10,726 nt of DNA from Bacteroidia bacterium (GCA_030054235.1 JASGCG010000027.1:1-10726); one strand, 5' to 3'. Shown: positions 1-5,869, counted from the stretch's first letter. The notes: a model not told the origin generated them from the sequence alone. Translations and numbers: made by a program.

Positions 1-2
1 GC

Positions 3-1031
3 AAGTCCTATGGAGCTCGCACGCTTTTCTCAGGGCAAGACGACCTCATCAAGACGGGCGAGCGCATCGGGATCATCGGGCCCAACGGCTGCGGCAAGAG
101 AACGCTGGTCAAGATCCTGCTCGGCGAACTCGAGCCCGACGGCGGCGAGATCAAGCGCGCACCGCGACTGCGGAGCGGCTGGTTCCGCCAGACCCACGAT
201 CACCTCGATGGTTCACTCACGGTGTGGCAGTACCTGCAGCAAGCGGTCCCGCCGCGATCGAACGGCATGAAGCTCAACGAGCAGGAAGCGCGCAACCTCG
301 CGGGTGCGTTCCTCTTCAGCGGCGAAGCGCAGGAGAAGCCGCTCGGCGCGCTCTCCGGCGGCGAGCGCACGCGCGCGGTCATCGCGGGCCTGGTCGCCGG
401 CGCCAACAACATCCTCGTCCTCGACGAGCCGACGAACCACCTCGACATCCCCAGCGCCGAGCGTCTCGAGCAATCGCTCGCGCCTCGCTCGGAGCACGGC
501 GGCTACGACGGCGCGCTGCTGCTCATCAGCCACGACCGTGCGCTGCTCGAGACGACGTGCGACCGTCTGATCGCCTTTGATGGCGAAGGCCACGTCGAGT
601 TCTTCCAAGGCCGCTACTCCGAGTGGGAAGCCAAGCGCACCGAACGCGCGAAGGAAGCCGAATCGCGCCGCCGAGCCGACGCCGAACGCGATCGACGCAA
701 GGCTGCACAGGCCACTGCTCCTGCGGCGGCGTCCCCAGCGTCAGCTCCGGCCGCTCCCGTGAAAGCCGCGGCCGCTCCCGCGCAGCCGGCCAAGGCCGCG
801 CCGTCGGCGAAGTCGCCTGCACCCAAGGGCGCCCACTCCAAGCTTTCGGATGAGAAGCTCAACGCGGAGATCGCGAAGTCGACCGATCGGATGGAAGCGC
901 TCGACGCCGAGCTCGCCGACCCGACGGTCTACCGCGACGGCGACAAGGTCAAGCGCCTGAACGAGGAGCGATCCTCGTTGCAGGCGCGATTGTCTGAGCT
1001 CGAAGACGAGTGGCTGCGACGGGCGAGTTGA
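3..1031 (+). CDS. ABC-F family ATPase, 3' part (5' end outside window)
   Basis: The frame enters from the left edge and gives 342 visible residues. It covers the second ATPase domain of a soluble, translation-associated ABC-F protein (Uup/EttA/YheS type) and its C-terminal extension. Seen: Walker A GPNGCGKRT (78-104), signature LSGGER (351-368), Walker B and D-loop ILVLDEPTNHLD (411-446, catalytic Glu present) and the H-loop LLISHD near 516-533. An Ala/Pro/Lys-rich linker (about 700-830) leads to a charged helical tail (about 840-1025) resembling the Uup C-terminal coiled coil. No membrane segments are present, which fits ABC-F rather than a transporter. Odd: Walker A reads GKRT where the family has GKST, and the Arg is an AGA codon, a codon I would expect to be rare in such GC-rich DNA. 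The family call is secure. The ribosome-related role is family knowledge, and the exact subfamily cannot be set without the N-terminal half. Confidence 0.93.
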   Translation, partial: KSYGARTLFSGQDDLIKTGERIGIIGPNGCGKRTLVKILLGELEPDGGEIKRAPRLRSGWFRQTHDHLDGSLTVWQYLQQAVPPRSNGMKLNEQEARNLAGAFLFSGEAQEKPLGALSGGERTRAVIAGLVAGANNILVLDEPTNHLDIPSAERLEQSLAPRSEHGGYDGALLLISHDRALLETTCDRLIAFDGEGHVEFFQGRYSEWEAKRTERAKEAESRRRADAERDRRKAAQATAPAAASPASAPAAPVKAAAAPAQPAKAAPSAKSPAPKGAHSKLSDEKLNAEIAKSTDRMEALDAELADPTVYRDGDKVKRLNEERSSLQARLSELEDEWLRRAS

Positions 1032-1039
1032 CTTCGTGA

Positions 1040-1066
1040 GAGTCTTGCCGACGCTGGCGATGACTC
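1040..1066. terminator. Stem-loop in the 33-bp gap between convergent genes
   Basis: GAGTC (1040-1044) pairs with GACTC (1062-1066). Inside, TTGCC (1045-1049) pairs with GGCGA (1056-1060) with one wobble and a 1-nt bulge, leaving a 6-nt loop. The structure fills the gap between the ABC-F and anti-sigma genes and overlaps the anti-sigma stop codon. There is no T-run on either side, so it may be a bidirectional 3'-end hairpin rather than a classical intrinsic terminator. Confidence 0.4.
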
Positions 1067-2039
1067 AGGGCAATCGGCCTCGATAGAGCACCGTTCCCGT
1101 GTTCGGATCGCGCAGTTCGATGATCAGTCCAGTGAGATTGCCCACACCCTGGAGCAGCATGCCCGACAGCGGACCATGGGCCTTGATGCCGCTCTTGATG
1201 ACGCGCGCCTCCGAGCCCTTGGCCGAATCTCGAACAACCATCTCGAAGTTGCGCGAACCATCCAGGCCGATCATCGCCATGAACGCGTTGCCCGTGATGG
1301 GGTCGGCCCAGACGATCACACCACCCGTCGAAGCAGCGGCCACACCGGACAACGCGGTGGACGGAATGCCATCGCGAAGGAACGGCTCGATGGTCGGCCC
1401 GAGCAACGCCTTCAGGTCCTCGCGCGATGATTGGGAGATGGCCAGCAGCGTGACCCGCTGGGTGTAGCTGTCCTGCCGGGCGAGCGCGTAGCCCGCCACG
1501 ACCAGGCACGAGGCCAGCGCGATGCACGCGGCGCGCAGCATGTAGCCATGACTACGCGCACGATCCAGCATCGAACGCAGCCGCTCGAGTTCGGACTGTT
1601 CAGCGGCCTGCGTCACGCGCTCGAGCACATCGGCGTCGCGCGCGGCGGCGACTGCGGCCACCGGCGCGATTGCAGCCGGAGCAACCGGTGCATTCAGCGC
1701 CGCCGGGGCGACGATCGGGGCCACGATGGGCGCCGGGCGCTGCGGCGCCACAGGCCGACCGATCGAGGCGATCGGCGCGAGTTCAGACTCGCTTTCGGTC
1801 ACGGCATCGGCGATGCGCGCCATGACCTTGTACTTGAGGCCGGCCTCGGGCTCCTCATCGCACAGGCCGATGGGATCAAGGACCGTGGCATCCTGGATCG
1901 CGTGCAGTTCGGCACGCAGCGCAGGCGATGCCTCGCGAAGGCCTCGTTCGAACCTGGCCTGTTCAGCGGGTTCGAGAGCCCCTAGGGCATCGAGTTCAGC
2001 GAGTTCGAGTAGTTCGTCGCGGGTCGGTGGCACGGTCAT
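1065..2039 (-). CDS. Membrane anti-sigma factor, RskA-like
   Basis: 324 residues. The ATG at 2039 is chosen because AGGGAG lies 8 nt upstream; a GTG 31 codons earlier lacks comparable support. The N-terminal part (about 7-52) has the acidic helical pattern ALGALEPAEQARFERGL seen in RskA-type anti-sigma domains, which bind and hold an ECF sigma factor at the membrane. A Pro/Ala/Val-rich stretch (about 93-134) and a charged, probably coiled-coil helix (136-163) follow. One membrane span lies at about 168-187. The outer domain (about 190-324) contains GGVIVWADPITGNAFMAMIGL, like the RskA C-terminal fold. No HxxxCxxC zinc motif is present. It lies 131 nt downstream of the sigma gene on the same strand, so it is its likely partner. 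Release of the sigma factor by regulated proteolysis is known for RskA and only inferred here. The long Pro/Ala linker makes it larger than typical RskA. Confidence 0.8.
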   Translation of the reverse strand: MTVPPTRDELLELAELDALGALEPAEQARFERGLREASPALRAELHAIQDATVLDPIGLCDEEPEAGLKYKVMARIADAVTESESELAPIASIGRPVAPQRPAPIVAPIVAPAALNAPVAPAAIAPVAAVAAARDADVLERVTQAAEQSELERLRSMLDRARSHGYMLRAACIALASCLVVAGYALARQDSYTQRVTLLAISQSSREDLKALLGPTIEPFLRDGIPSTALSGVAAASTGGVIVWADPITGNAFMAMIGLDGSRNFEMVVRDSAKGSEARVIKSGIKAHGPLSGMLLQGVGNLTGLIIELRDPNTGTVLYRGRLP

Positions 2040-2094
2040 GGATACAACTCCCTTGCGCATGCCACAACAGCATTGCGCGTGACCTCTCTCTTCC

Positions 2095-2147
2095 CGGCCG
2101 AGGAATCGGCCGCCCAACCCAGCTTTCTTCACCTGCCTATACGCAGG
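2095..2147 (-). promoter_or_regulatory. Two stem-loops between sigma and anti-sigma genes
   Basis: Read on the minus strand, the sigma stop codon is followed by CCTGC-(6)-GCAGG (2132-2147), then by CGGCCGA-(4)-TCGGCCG (2095-2112), a perfect 7-bp stem with a tetraloop. Neither is followed by a U-run, so they are unlikely to be strong intrinsic terminators. They may alter the ratio of the two proteins by partial termination, processing or mRNA protection. The structures are seen; the role is inferred. Confidence 0.45.
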
Positions 2148-2170
2148 CCTGTTCCGTCAGGAGGCAGCAA

Positions 2171-2725
2171 TCACCCGATTGCGCGATCAATTCCATATCG
2201 GTCCCGGAGACGCTGCAGGCCGCGGCTGAGGGCGCTCTTCACGGTCCCCAGCGGCAGACCGGTCTGCTCCGAGACCTCGCGCAGGCTGTAGCCCTGCATG
2301 TAGACGCGCTCGATGACGACACGCTGCTGCTCCGGCAGGTCGGCCAGGCGACGGCGCATGTCGGGCGACAGGTCGCTCGGCACGGGCTCCTGCGACGATT
2401 CATCGCGGACCTCGTTCGCCATTTCGGGCGTGAGGCCAGCCATGGTTGGGCGCACCTTCTTGCGGCGAAGGCGGTCGATCAGGCAACGACGCGTGATCAG
2501 CATGACCCACGTCACCAGCTTGGCGCGCTGCGGGTCGTACTTGTCGGCGGTCCGCCAGATCTGCACGAAGACATCTTGGGCGGCATCCTCGGCCTCGGCG
2601 CGGACGCGCAGGGTGGTCAGGCAGCTCTTGTAGACCAAGGCTCCAAATCGATCGTAGAGCTCCAAGACGGCCTTTTCGTCCGCCTGAGCAACGCGCTGCA
2701 TGAGCAGCTGGTCAATGTCGGTCAT
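2171..2725 (-). CDS. ECF (sigma-70 family group 4) RNA polymerase sigma factor
   Basis: 184 residues, the usual ECF length. The ATG at 2725 is preceded by GAGG with 6 nt spacing inside AGGAAGAGGG. Region 2 (about 17-90) contains AEDAAQDVFVQIW and LVTWVMLITRRCLIDRLRRKK, which bind core polymerase and the -10 element. Region 4 (about 123-176) contains LADLPEQQRVVIERVYMQGYSLREVSEQTGL... and the helix-turn-helix GTVKSALSRGLQRLRDR, which reads the -35 element. A short acidic linker separates the two, and there is no region 1 or 3. It would direct transcription of a small stress or envelope regulon and probably its own operon. The next gene on the same strand is a membrane RskA-like protein, so it is expected to be held inactive until a signal. 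Closest in style to SigK/SigL-type ECFs, but the subgroup cannot be fixed from sequence reading. The frame stays open upstream to 3466, but homology begins only at this ATG. Confidence 0.93.
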   Translation of the reverse strand: MTDIDQLLMQRVAQADEKAVLELYDRFGALVYKSCLTTLRVRAEAEDAAQDVFVQIWRTADKYDPQRAKLVTWVMLITRRCLIDRLRRKKVRPTMAGLTPEMANEVRDESSQEPVPSDLSPDMRRRLADLPEQQRVVIERVYMQGYSLREVSEQTGLPLGTVKSALSRGLQRLRDRYGIDRAIG

Positions 2726-2740
2726 CTTTTCCCTCTTCCT

Positions 2741-2815
2741 GCCCGAACAAACGGGCTCTACCCACTTCAATCCACCGGAGGGGTGGATCCAACTTCGAAT
2801 CGCCGCGTGCGGCGA
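2741..2815 (-). promoter_or_regulatory. Structured 5' leader of the sigma gene (three stem-loops)
   Basis: Three perfect inverted repeats are stacked directly upstream of the sigma gene: GCCCG-(6)-CGGGC (2741-2756), ATCCACC-(5)-GGTGGAT (2770-2788) and TCGCCGC-(2)-GCGGCGA (2800-2815). The nearest ends about 15 nt before the start codon, next to the ribosome binding site. If transcription starts near the TTGCGCAA dyads, these form a folded leader of about 170 nt. No known riboswitch class was recognised. Confidence 0.4.
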
Positions 2816-2893
2816 CCTTGACTCCGTGGCACCTCCCCCATCAGGCGGGGCGGCGTCTTTCTCCACTCGGGAAGGAACGTGCCACCGCCCATG

Positions 2894-2939
2894 GGTTGCG
2901 CAAATAGTTGGGGAAAAACTTTCGCGCTTTTGCGCAACC
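2894..2939. promoter_or_regulatory. Paired TTGCGCAA operator-like dyads in a divergent promoter region
   Basis: GGTTGCGCAAA (2894-2904) and its exact reverse complement TTTGCGCAACC (2929-2939) flank 24 AT-richer bases. Each arm also contains the 8-bp palindrome TTGCGCAA, with centres 34 bp apart (a little over three helical turns). A further AGTT/AACT pair lies inside. The site sits 169 nt before the sigma start and 62 nt before the pseudopilin start, in the only gap between these divergent genes. It could be two operators for one dimeric regulator or the stem of a large hairpin. Confidence 0.55.
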
Positions 2940-3001
2940 GTGACATAGTCCATACATCTCGGAGGCGGCGAAGGGGCGGCCAATAATGGCCGGAGGCCCC
3001 A

Positions 3002-3796
3002 ATGCCAGCACCGTCCTTGCGACAGTCTGGGCCTTGCCGAACTCGTGGGTGCGGAGCCATCGCTCCGTCCGCGCGCGCGTTCACGTTGATTGAGCTGCTG
3101 GTCACGATCGGCATCACGGCCGTGTTGCTGGGCATGCTCATGCCCGCGGTGCGGGCGGCACGCGAGCAGGCCAATCGCATCGAGTGCAGTTCGAACCTGC
3201 ACCAGATCGGCTTGGCCGTGGCGATGTACGGGTCGTCCTACGAGGATCGACTTCCCGAGACGGTGTACTCGCGCGGACAGGGCCTGCCTTCGGAGATGAT
3301 GTCGGCGAATGTGGTGGTCGCGGATCCGCTGCCGCCCGGATTGGGCACGGAACAGATCTTCCAGAACGAAGATGGTTCCCGTTGGGATGGCCTGGGCATC
3401 CTGGCGGGCCCGATGAACTACGTGTTGCCGCGAACGCTGTACTGCCCGAGCCATCACGGCGAGCACACCTTCGAGCGCTACGCGCCCGCTTGGTCAGCCG
3501 GCGGGCAGAACAAGATCAGCATCAACTACCAGTACTGCGGTGACATCGACCACGCCCGGGGCACGGTGCGGCGCCTGTGGATGAATCCCCGCGCGGCGAT
3601 CGTGGCCGATGGCATGCGCGACGTCACGGACGTCAACCACTCCTGCGGGTGCTGCGCGCTGCATGCCGATGGCTCCACGAGCTGGTGGTACGACGATCGC
3701 GCCAAGCTGGTCACGCCTCGTGAATCGTTCGTGATGGGCAATGACCAGCTTGCTGCTTGGTACGACGAGTTCTGGGCTGATCTGTCGGGGCATTGA
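3002..3796 (+). CDS. Pseudopilin-like protein with prepilin leader and H-X9-DG motif
   Basis: 264 residues. The ATG at 3002 has GGAGG 5 nt upstream (2992-2996). The N-terminus is a 26-residue basic leader followed by FTLIELLVTIGITAVLLGML: a type IV prepilin/pseudopilin segment with cleavage expected after Ala26 and the conserved Glu at mature position 5 (E31). The hydrophobic helix (27-50) would anchor it in the inner membrane and pack in a pilus or type II secretion pseudopilus. PAVRAAREQANRIECSSNLHQIGLA is the typical planctomycete continuation. Near the C-terminus, H213-X9-D223-G224 is an exact match to the prepilin-type processing-associated H-X9-DG domain. Unusual: the X9 contains three cysteines (CGCC), and CPSHHGEH occurs in the middle of the protein. 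No secretion genes are adjacent; such proteins are often scattered and numerous in planctomycete genomes. The function of this copy is unknown. Confidence 0.9.
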   Translation: MPAPSLRQSGPCRTRGCGAIAPSARAFTLIELLVTIGITAVLLGMLMPAVRAAREQANRIECSSNLHQIGLAVAMYGSSYEDRLPETVYSRGQGLPSEMMSANVVVADPLPPGLGTEQIFQNEDGSRWDGLGILAGPMNYVLPRTLYCPSHHGEHTFERYAPAWSAGGQNKISINYQYCGDIDHARGTVRRLWMNPRAAIVADGMRDVTDVNHSCGCCALHADGSTSWWYDDRAKLVTPRESFVMGNDQLAAWYDEFWADLSGH

Positions 3797-3816
3797 GCCC
3801 TGGCGCAGCCGCTCCC

Positions 3817-3834
3817 GAGCGCGTCGCCGCGCTC
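3817..3834. terminator. Stem-loop between convergent pseudopilin and EEP genes
   Basis: GAGCGC (3817-3822) pairs with GCGCTC (3829-3834) across a 6-nt loop, inside the 36-bp gap and reaching the EEP stop codon. A 12-bp perfect palindrome, GCTCGCGCGAGC (3841-3852), follows within the end of the EEP coding region. No T-run is seen, so this is a possible bidirectional 3'-end structure only. Confidence 0.35.
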
Positions 3835-4759
3835 AGCGTCGCTCGCGCGAGCATGACAGCGTGTTCAGCCGGTGATGCCCTACCCCGGGATCGTGCAGTT
3901 CGCACCGTTCCACGTGCAGACCGTCCCGCACCAAAGCAAGGTCGATGTGCAGGATCGGCGTCTCACGGGGCCAGCTGGCGCCCCAGCCTTGGCCAGCCAA
4001 CGACCATGCGTCGCGAAACTCCGGGAAGGCATCGTGGACGCTGGCGCTGCCGCGTGTGCAGTTGAAGTCACCGACAATGAGGTCGACCGTTCGGAGATCG
4101 ACCGATGCACGGACCTGCGCGGCGAACCGTGCCAACGCCGCGTGCCGCGACCGGAACGGGTTGGACGGCAGATCGATCGCCAGCACGCTGGTCAGGCCGG
4201 TGCCTTGTGCCTCGAACCGAAAGAGCGTGGCAAAGCCATCGTCGCCCTGCACCACGGGCCGGGCCTCGATCACCTTGACCGGACCCGTGAGCAGGAAGGT
4301 GCCCGCCTCGGCGAGTTGCTCGCCTTCGCGCAGCCAGAGCGACGCGTGCTCAGCGATGCGCCCGGGATTCGAGATGATCATGACCCGACCGGCCCACGGC
4401 GAGAGCGCCTCAGCGCTCGCGCGAGCCTGCTCGCCGGGCCAGCGCGCGTTCCAGCAGAGCACGTGCAGCGCGTCCGGACCATGCGCGCGGCTCACGAAGG
4501 AGAACGATCGCATCGTGGCCCCCGACGCGATGACCAACGCCGCCACGGCCGCGAAGGTCGCCCGGCGGCGCAGCGTGCTCGGCACGAGCAGCCGCGCGCT
4601 CACGAGCCAGAACAATGCGCTGGCCAGCGCCACAGGCGCCGGGATCCACCACAGCCACTGCGACCAACTCCATCGATCGTTGAGCAAGCAGCCCGCAGCC
4701 CATGCCAGGCAGACCAGCGCGGCGCCGGTGCAGGGCACGATCGCCAGTCGACGCACCAT
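3833..4759 (-). CDS. Membrane-anchored endonuclease/exonuclease/phosphatase (EEP)-fold protein, catalytic residues altered
   Basis: 308 residues from the ATG at 4759, which lies 2 nt after the stop of the preceding nucleotidase gene. No good ribosome binding site is seen, so translational coupling is likely. Three hydrophobic segments (about 5-26, 35-58, 68-84) precede the catalytic-fold region (about 97-300). EEP landmarks: LHVLCWNAR (N104), IVGDFNCTRGSAS (GDFN 230-233), SWPRETPILHIDLALV (HID 271-273) and a final GVGHH (292-296). Family enzymes are metal-dependent phosphodiesterases or phosphatases. Differences: where the family has a catalytic Glu (QE) this reads IISNPG, the usual IDH is IDL, and the terminal SDH is GHH. 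Activity may be lost or changed. The topology suggests a domain on one face of the inner membrane, as in other EEP proteins with an N-terminal membrane block. The substrate is unknown. Confidence 0.75.
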   Translation of the reverse strand: MVRRLAIVPCTGAALVCLAWAAGCLLNDRWSWSQWLWWIPAPVALASALFWLVSARLLVPSTLRRRATFAAVAALVIASGATMRSFSFVSRAHGPDALHVLCWNARWPGEQARASAEALSPWAGRVMIISNPGRIAEHASLWLREGEQLAEAGTFLLTGPVKVIEARPVVQGDDGFATLFRFEAQGTGLTSVLAIDLPSNPFRSRHAALARFAAQVRASVDLRTVDLIVGDFNCTRGSASVHDAFPEFRDAWSLAGQGWGASWPRETPILHIDLALVRDGLHVERCELHDPGVGHHRLNTLSCSRERR

Positions 4760-4761
4760 GA

Positions 4762-5766
4762 TCAGCCGCGCACGGCCGCGCGTTGAGCGCGCACGGCTTC
4801 GACCAGTGCTGCGTGCACGGTTGGATCGCACACGATGATGCCCTGGTTGGCCGTCATGTCCTCACCGAGCGTGAAGTCGAGCGCGCGCCCATCGGCATCG
4901 CTCGCCGCCGCGCCGGCTTCGGTTGCAATGAGCACGCCGGCCGCGTGATCCCACCCGTGCTCTGCGCGAGGCACGCTCCCGGGCACGCGGACGATGCAGT
5001 CCCCCGCGCCCAGCGCCACCAGCGCGTACTTGAGCTGCGAATCCACCGCGATCGTCTCCCATGGGCGCCCCAGCGACTCGACGACCGCAGCGGCACGCGC
5101 CGTGCGCCCGCCCGGCTCGACGCTGTTGAGCAGCCGCAGCGCGCCGTGCATCGGGCCACGCATCACGCGGCGCGTCGGTGCCAACGTGGCAGGATCATGC
5201 AGCCACGAACCGCCGCCGCGCGTCGCGGCGATCAGCACGCCGGGCGGCTCGCCGATGCACGACAGGTCCATGGACTCGACCAGCGTGGGGAGCCCGAGCA
5301 CGCCGTGGGTGACGCCGTGCGCATCCACATGCGCCAGGCACACCGCATAGTGCCGGCTGCTTCGATAGCCCTTCGTGCCGTCGATCGGATCGAGCGTCCA
5401 GAAGCCCGCGCGCGCATCGGCAGGCGACCTCCATGCCAAGGCCTCGAGCGGATCGCCGTCGAAGCCCCCGACCGCGCCGATCACGGCCTTGCTCGCCAGT
5501 GCTCGCATGGCCTCGGCGTCAGGACCTTCGAGGCTCGTGGGCGACTCCTCGCCCACGACACCTGCGAGCCCAAGCTCGCGACGAAGGACGATGGCTGCCG
5601 CCGCCTGCGCTGCCACGTCCCCTGCCGTCACGGGCGATCCGTCCGGCTTGATGCAGGGCACGCGGCCGAGCGGGTGCTGGGTGACCAAACCGATGGCCCG
5701 AACGCTGGCGCTCACTGCGCGCAGGGCGGCTTCCAGGAGCGATGAAGAGGGCATTGGGCGGAGCAT
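4762..5766 (-). CDS. 3'(2'),5'-bisphosphate nucleotidase, HAL2/CysQ-like (inositol monophosphatase superfamily)
   Basis: 334 residues from the ATG at 5766. A GTG at 5787 and an ATG at 5754 are alternatives, and none has a clear ribosome binding site, so the start is uncertain. Metal-binding motifs of the Li+-sensitive phosphatase superfamily are intact: KPDGSPVTAGD, GEES (72-75), FWTLDPIDGTKGY (D126, D129) and GWDHAAG (W272-D273). DPIDGTKG followed by a Tyr/Phe, and DSQLKYALVALG, point to the HAL2/BPNT branch. That branch removes a phosphate from 3'-phosphoadenosine 5'-phosphate, a by-product of sulfate assimilation and sulfotransfer. Inositol-1-phosphatase activity is the main alternative. 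It is soluble, with no signal peptide. It heads a minus-strand unit with the EEP-like gene and shares a 154-bp divergent gap with dnaK. No sulfate genes are visible in the window. Confidence 0.85.
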   Translation of the reverse strand: MLRPMPSSSLLEAALRAVSASVRAIGLVTQHPLGRVPCIKPDGSPVTAGDVAAQAAAAIVLRRELGLAGVVGEESPTSLEGPDAEAMRALASKAVIGAVGGFDGDPLEALAWRSPADARAGFWTLDPIDGTKGYRSSRHYAVCLAHVDAHGVTHGVLGLPTLVESMDLSCIGEPPGVLIAATRGGGSWLHDPATLAPTRRVMRGPMHGALRLLNSVEPGGRTARAAAVVESLGRPWETIAVDSQLKYALVALGAGDCIVRVPGSVPRAEHGWDHAAGVLIATEAGAAASDADGRALDFTLGEDMTANQGIIVCDPTVHAALVEAVRAQRAAVRG

Positions 5767-5775
5767 AGGTGGGTC

Positions 5776-5792
5776 GTGGGGCCTCACCCCAC
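5776..5792. promoter_or_regulatory. Inverted repeat upstream of the dnaK sigma-54 promoter
   Basis: GTGGGG-(5)-CCCCAC is a perfect 6-bp dyad centred at 5784, about 96 bp before the predicted dnaK transcription start. That distance suits an enhancer site for a sigma-54 activator. It also lies just in front of the divergent nucleotidase gene and could instead form a hairpin in that transcript. A weaker dyad, GTCCG-(9)-CGGAC (5814-5832), lies between it and the promoter. Confidence 0.4.
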
Positions 5793-5852
5793 TGCTTGGC
5801 GGCCTTGTCGAGGGTCCGTGATGTTACCGGACTACACTTGGGTCGCACCAGA

Positions 5853-5869
5853 TTGGCACGGCTGTTGCA
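5853..5869 (+). promoter_or_regulatory. Sigma-54 (-24/-12) promoter of dnaK
   Basis: TTGGCACGGCTGTTGCA matches the sigma-54 consensus YTGGCACGRNNNTTGCW at every defined position. The invariant GG (5855-5856) and GC (5867-5868) are separated by the required 10 nt. The expected start is near 5880, giving a leader of about 40 nt before the dnaK ATG. No CIRCE repeat or sigma-32-type promoter was seen in the same gap. Use in vivo would need an AAA+ enhancer-binding activator, which is not encoded in the window. Confidence 0.8.

Noticed and set aside
2986..3093. Alternative short frame from an ATG at 2986 before the pseudopilin gene
   Set aside because: Out of frame with the prepilin segment, and the upstream AAGGGG is poorly spaced; the start at 3002 explains the gene.
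2726..3466. N-terminal extension of the sigma factor on the minus strand
   Set aside because: It crosses the divergent regulatory region and the pseudopilin gene. The ATG at 2725 has a good ribosome binding site and the family start.
4760..4831. 24-codon N-terminal extension of the EEP-like protein
   Set aside because: It is Arg-rich, overlaps the nucleotidase 3' end and has no start support. The ATG at 4759, 2 nt after the stop, is the natural coupled start.
3872..5821. Several plus-strand frames of 150-320 codons across the EEP and nucleotidase genes
   Set aside because: Arg/Ala/Pro-rich shadow frames; the minus strand carries the recognisable motifs.
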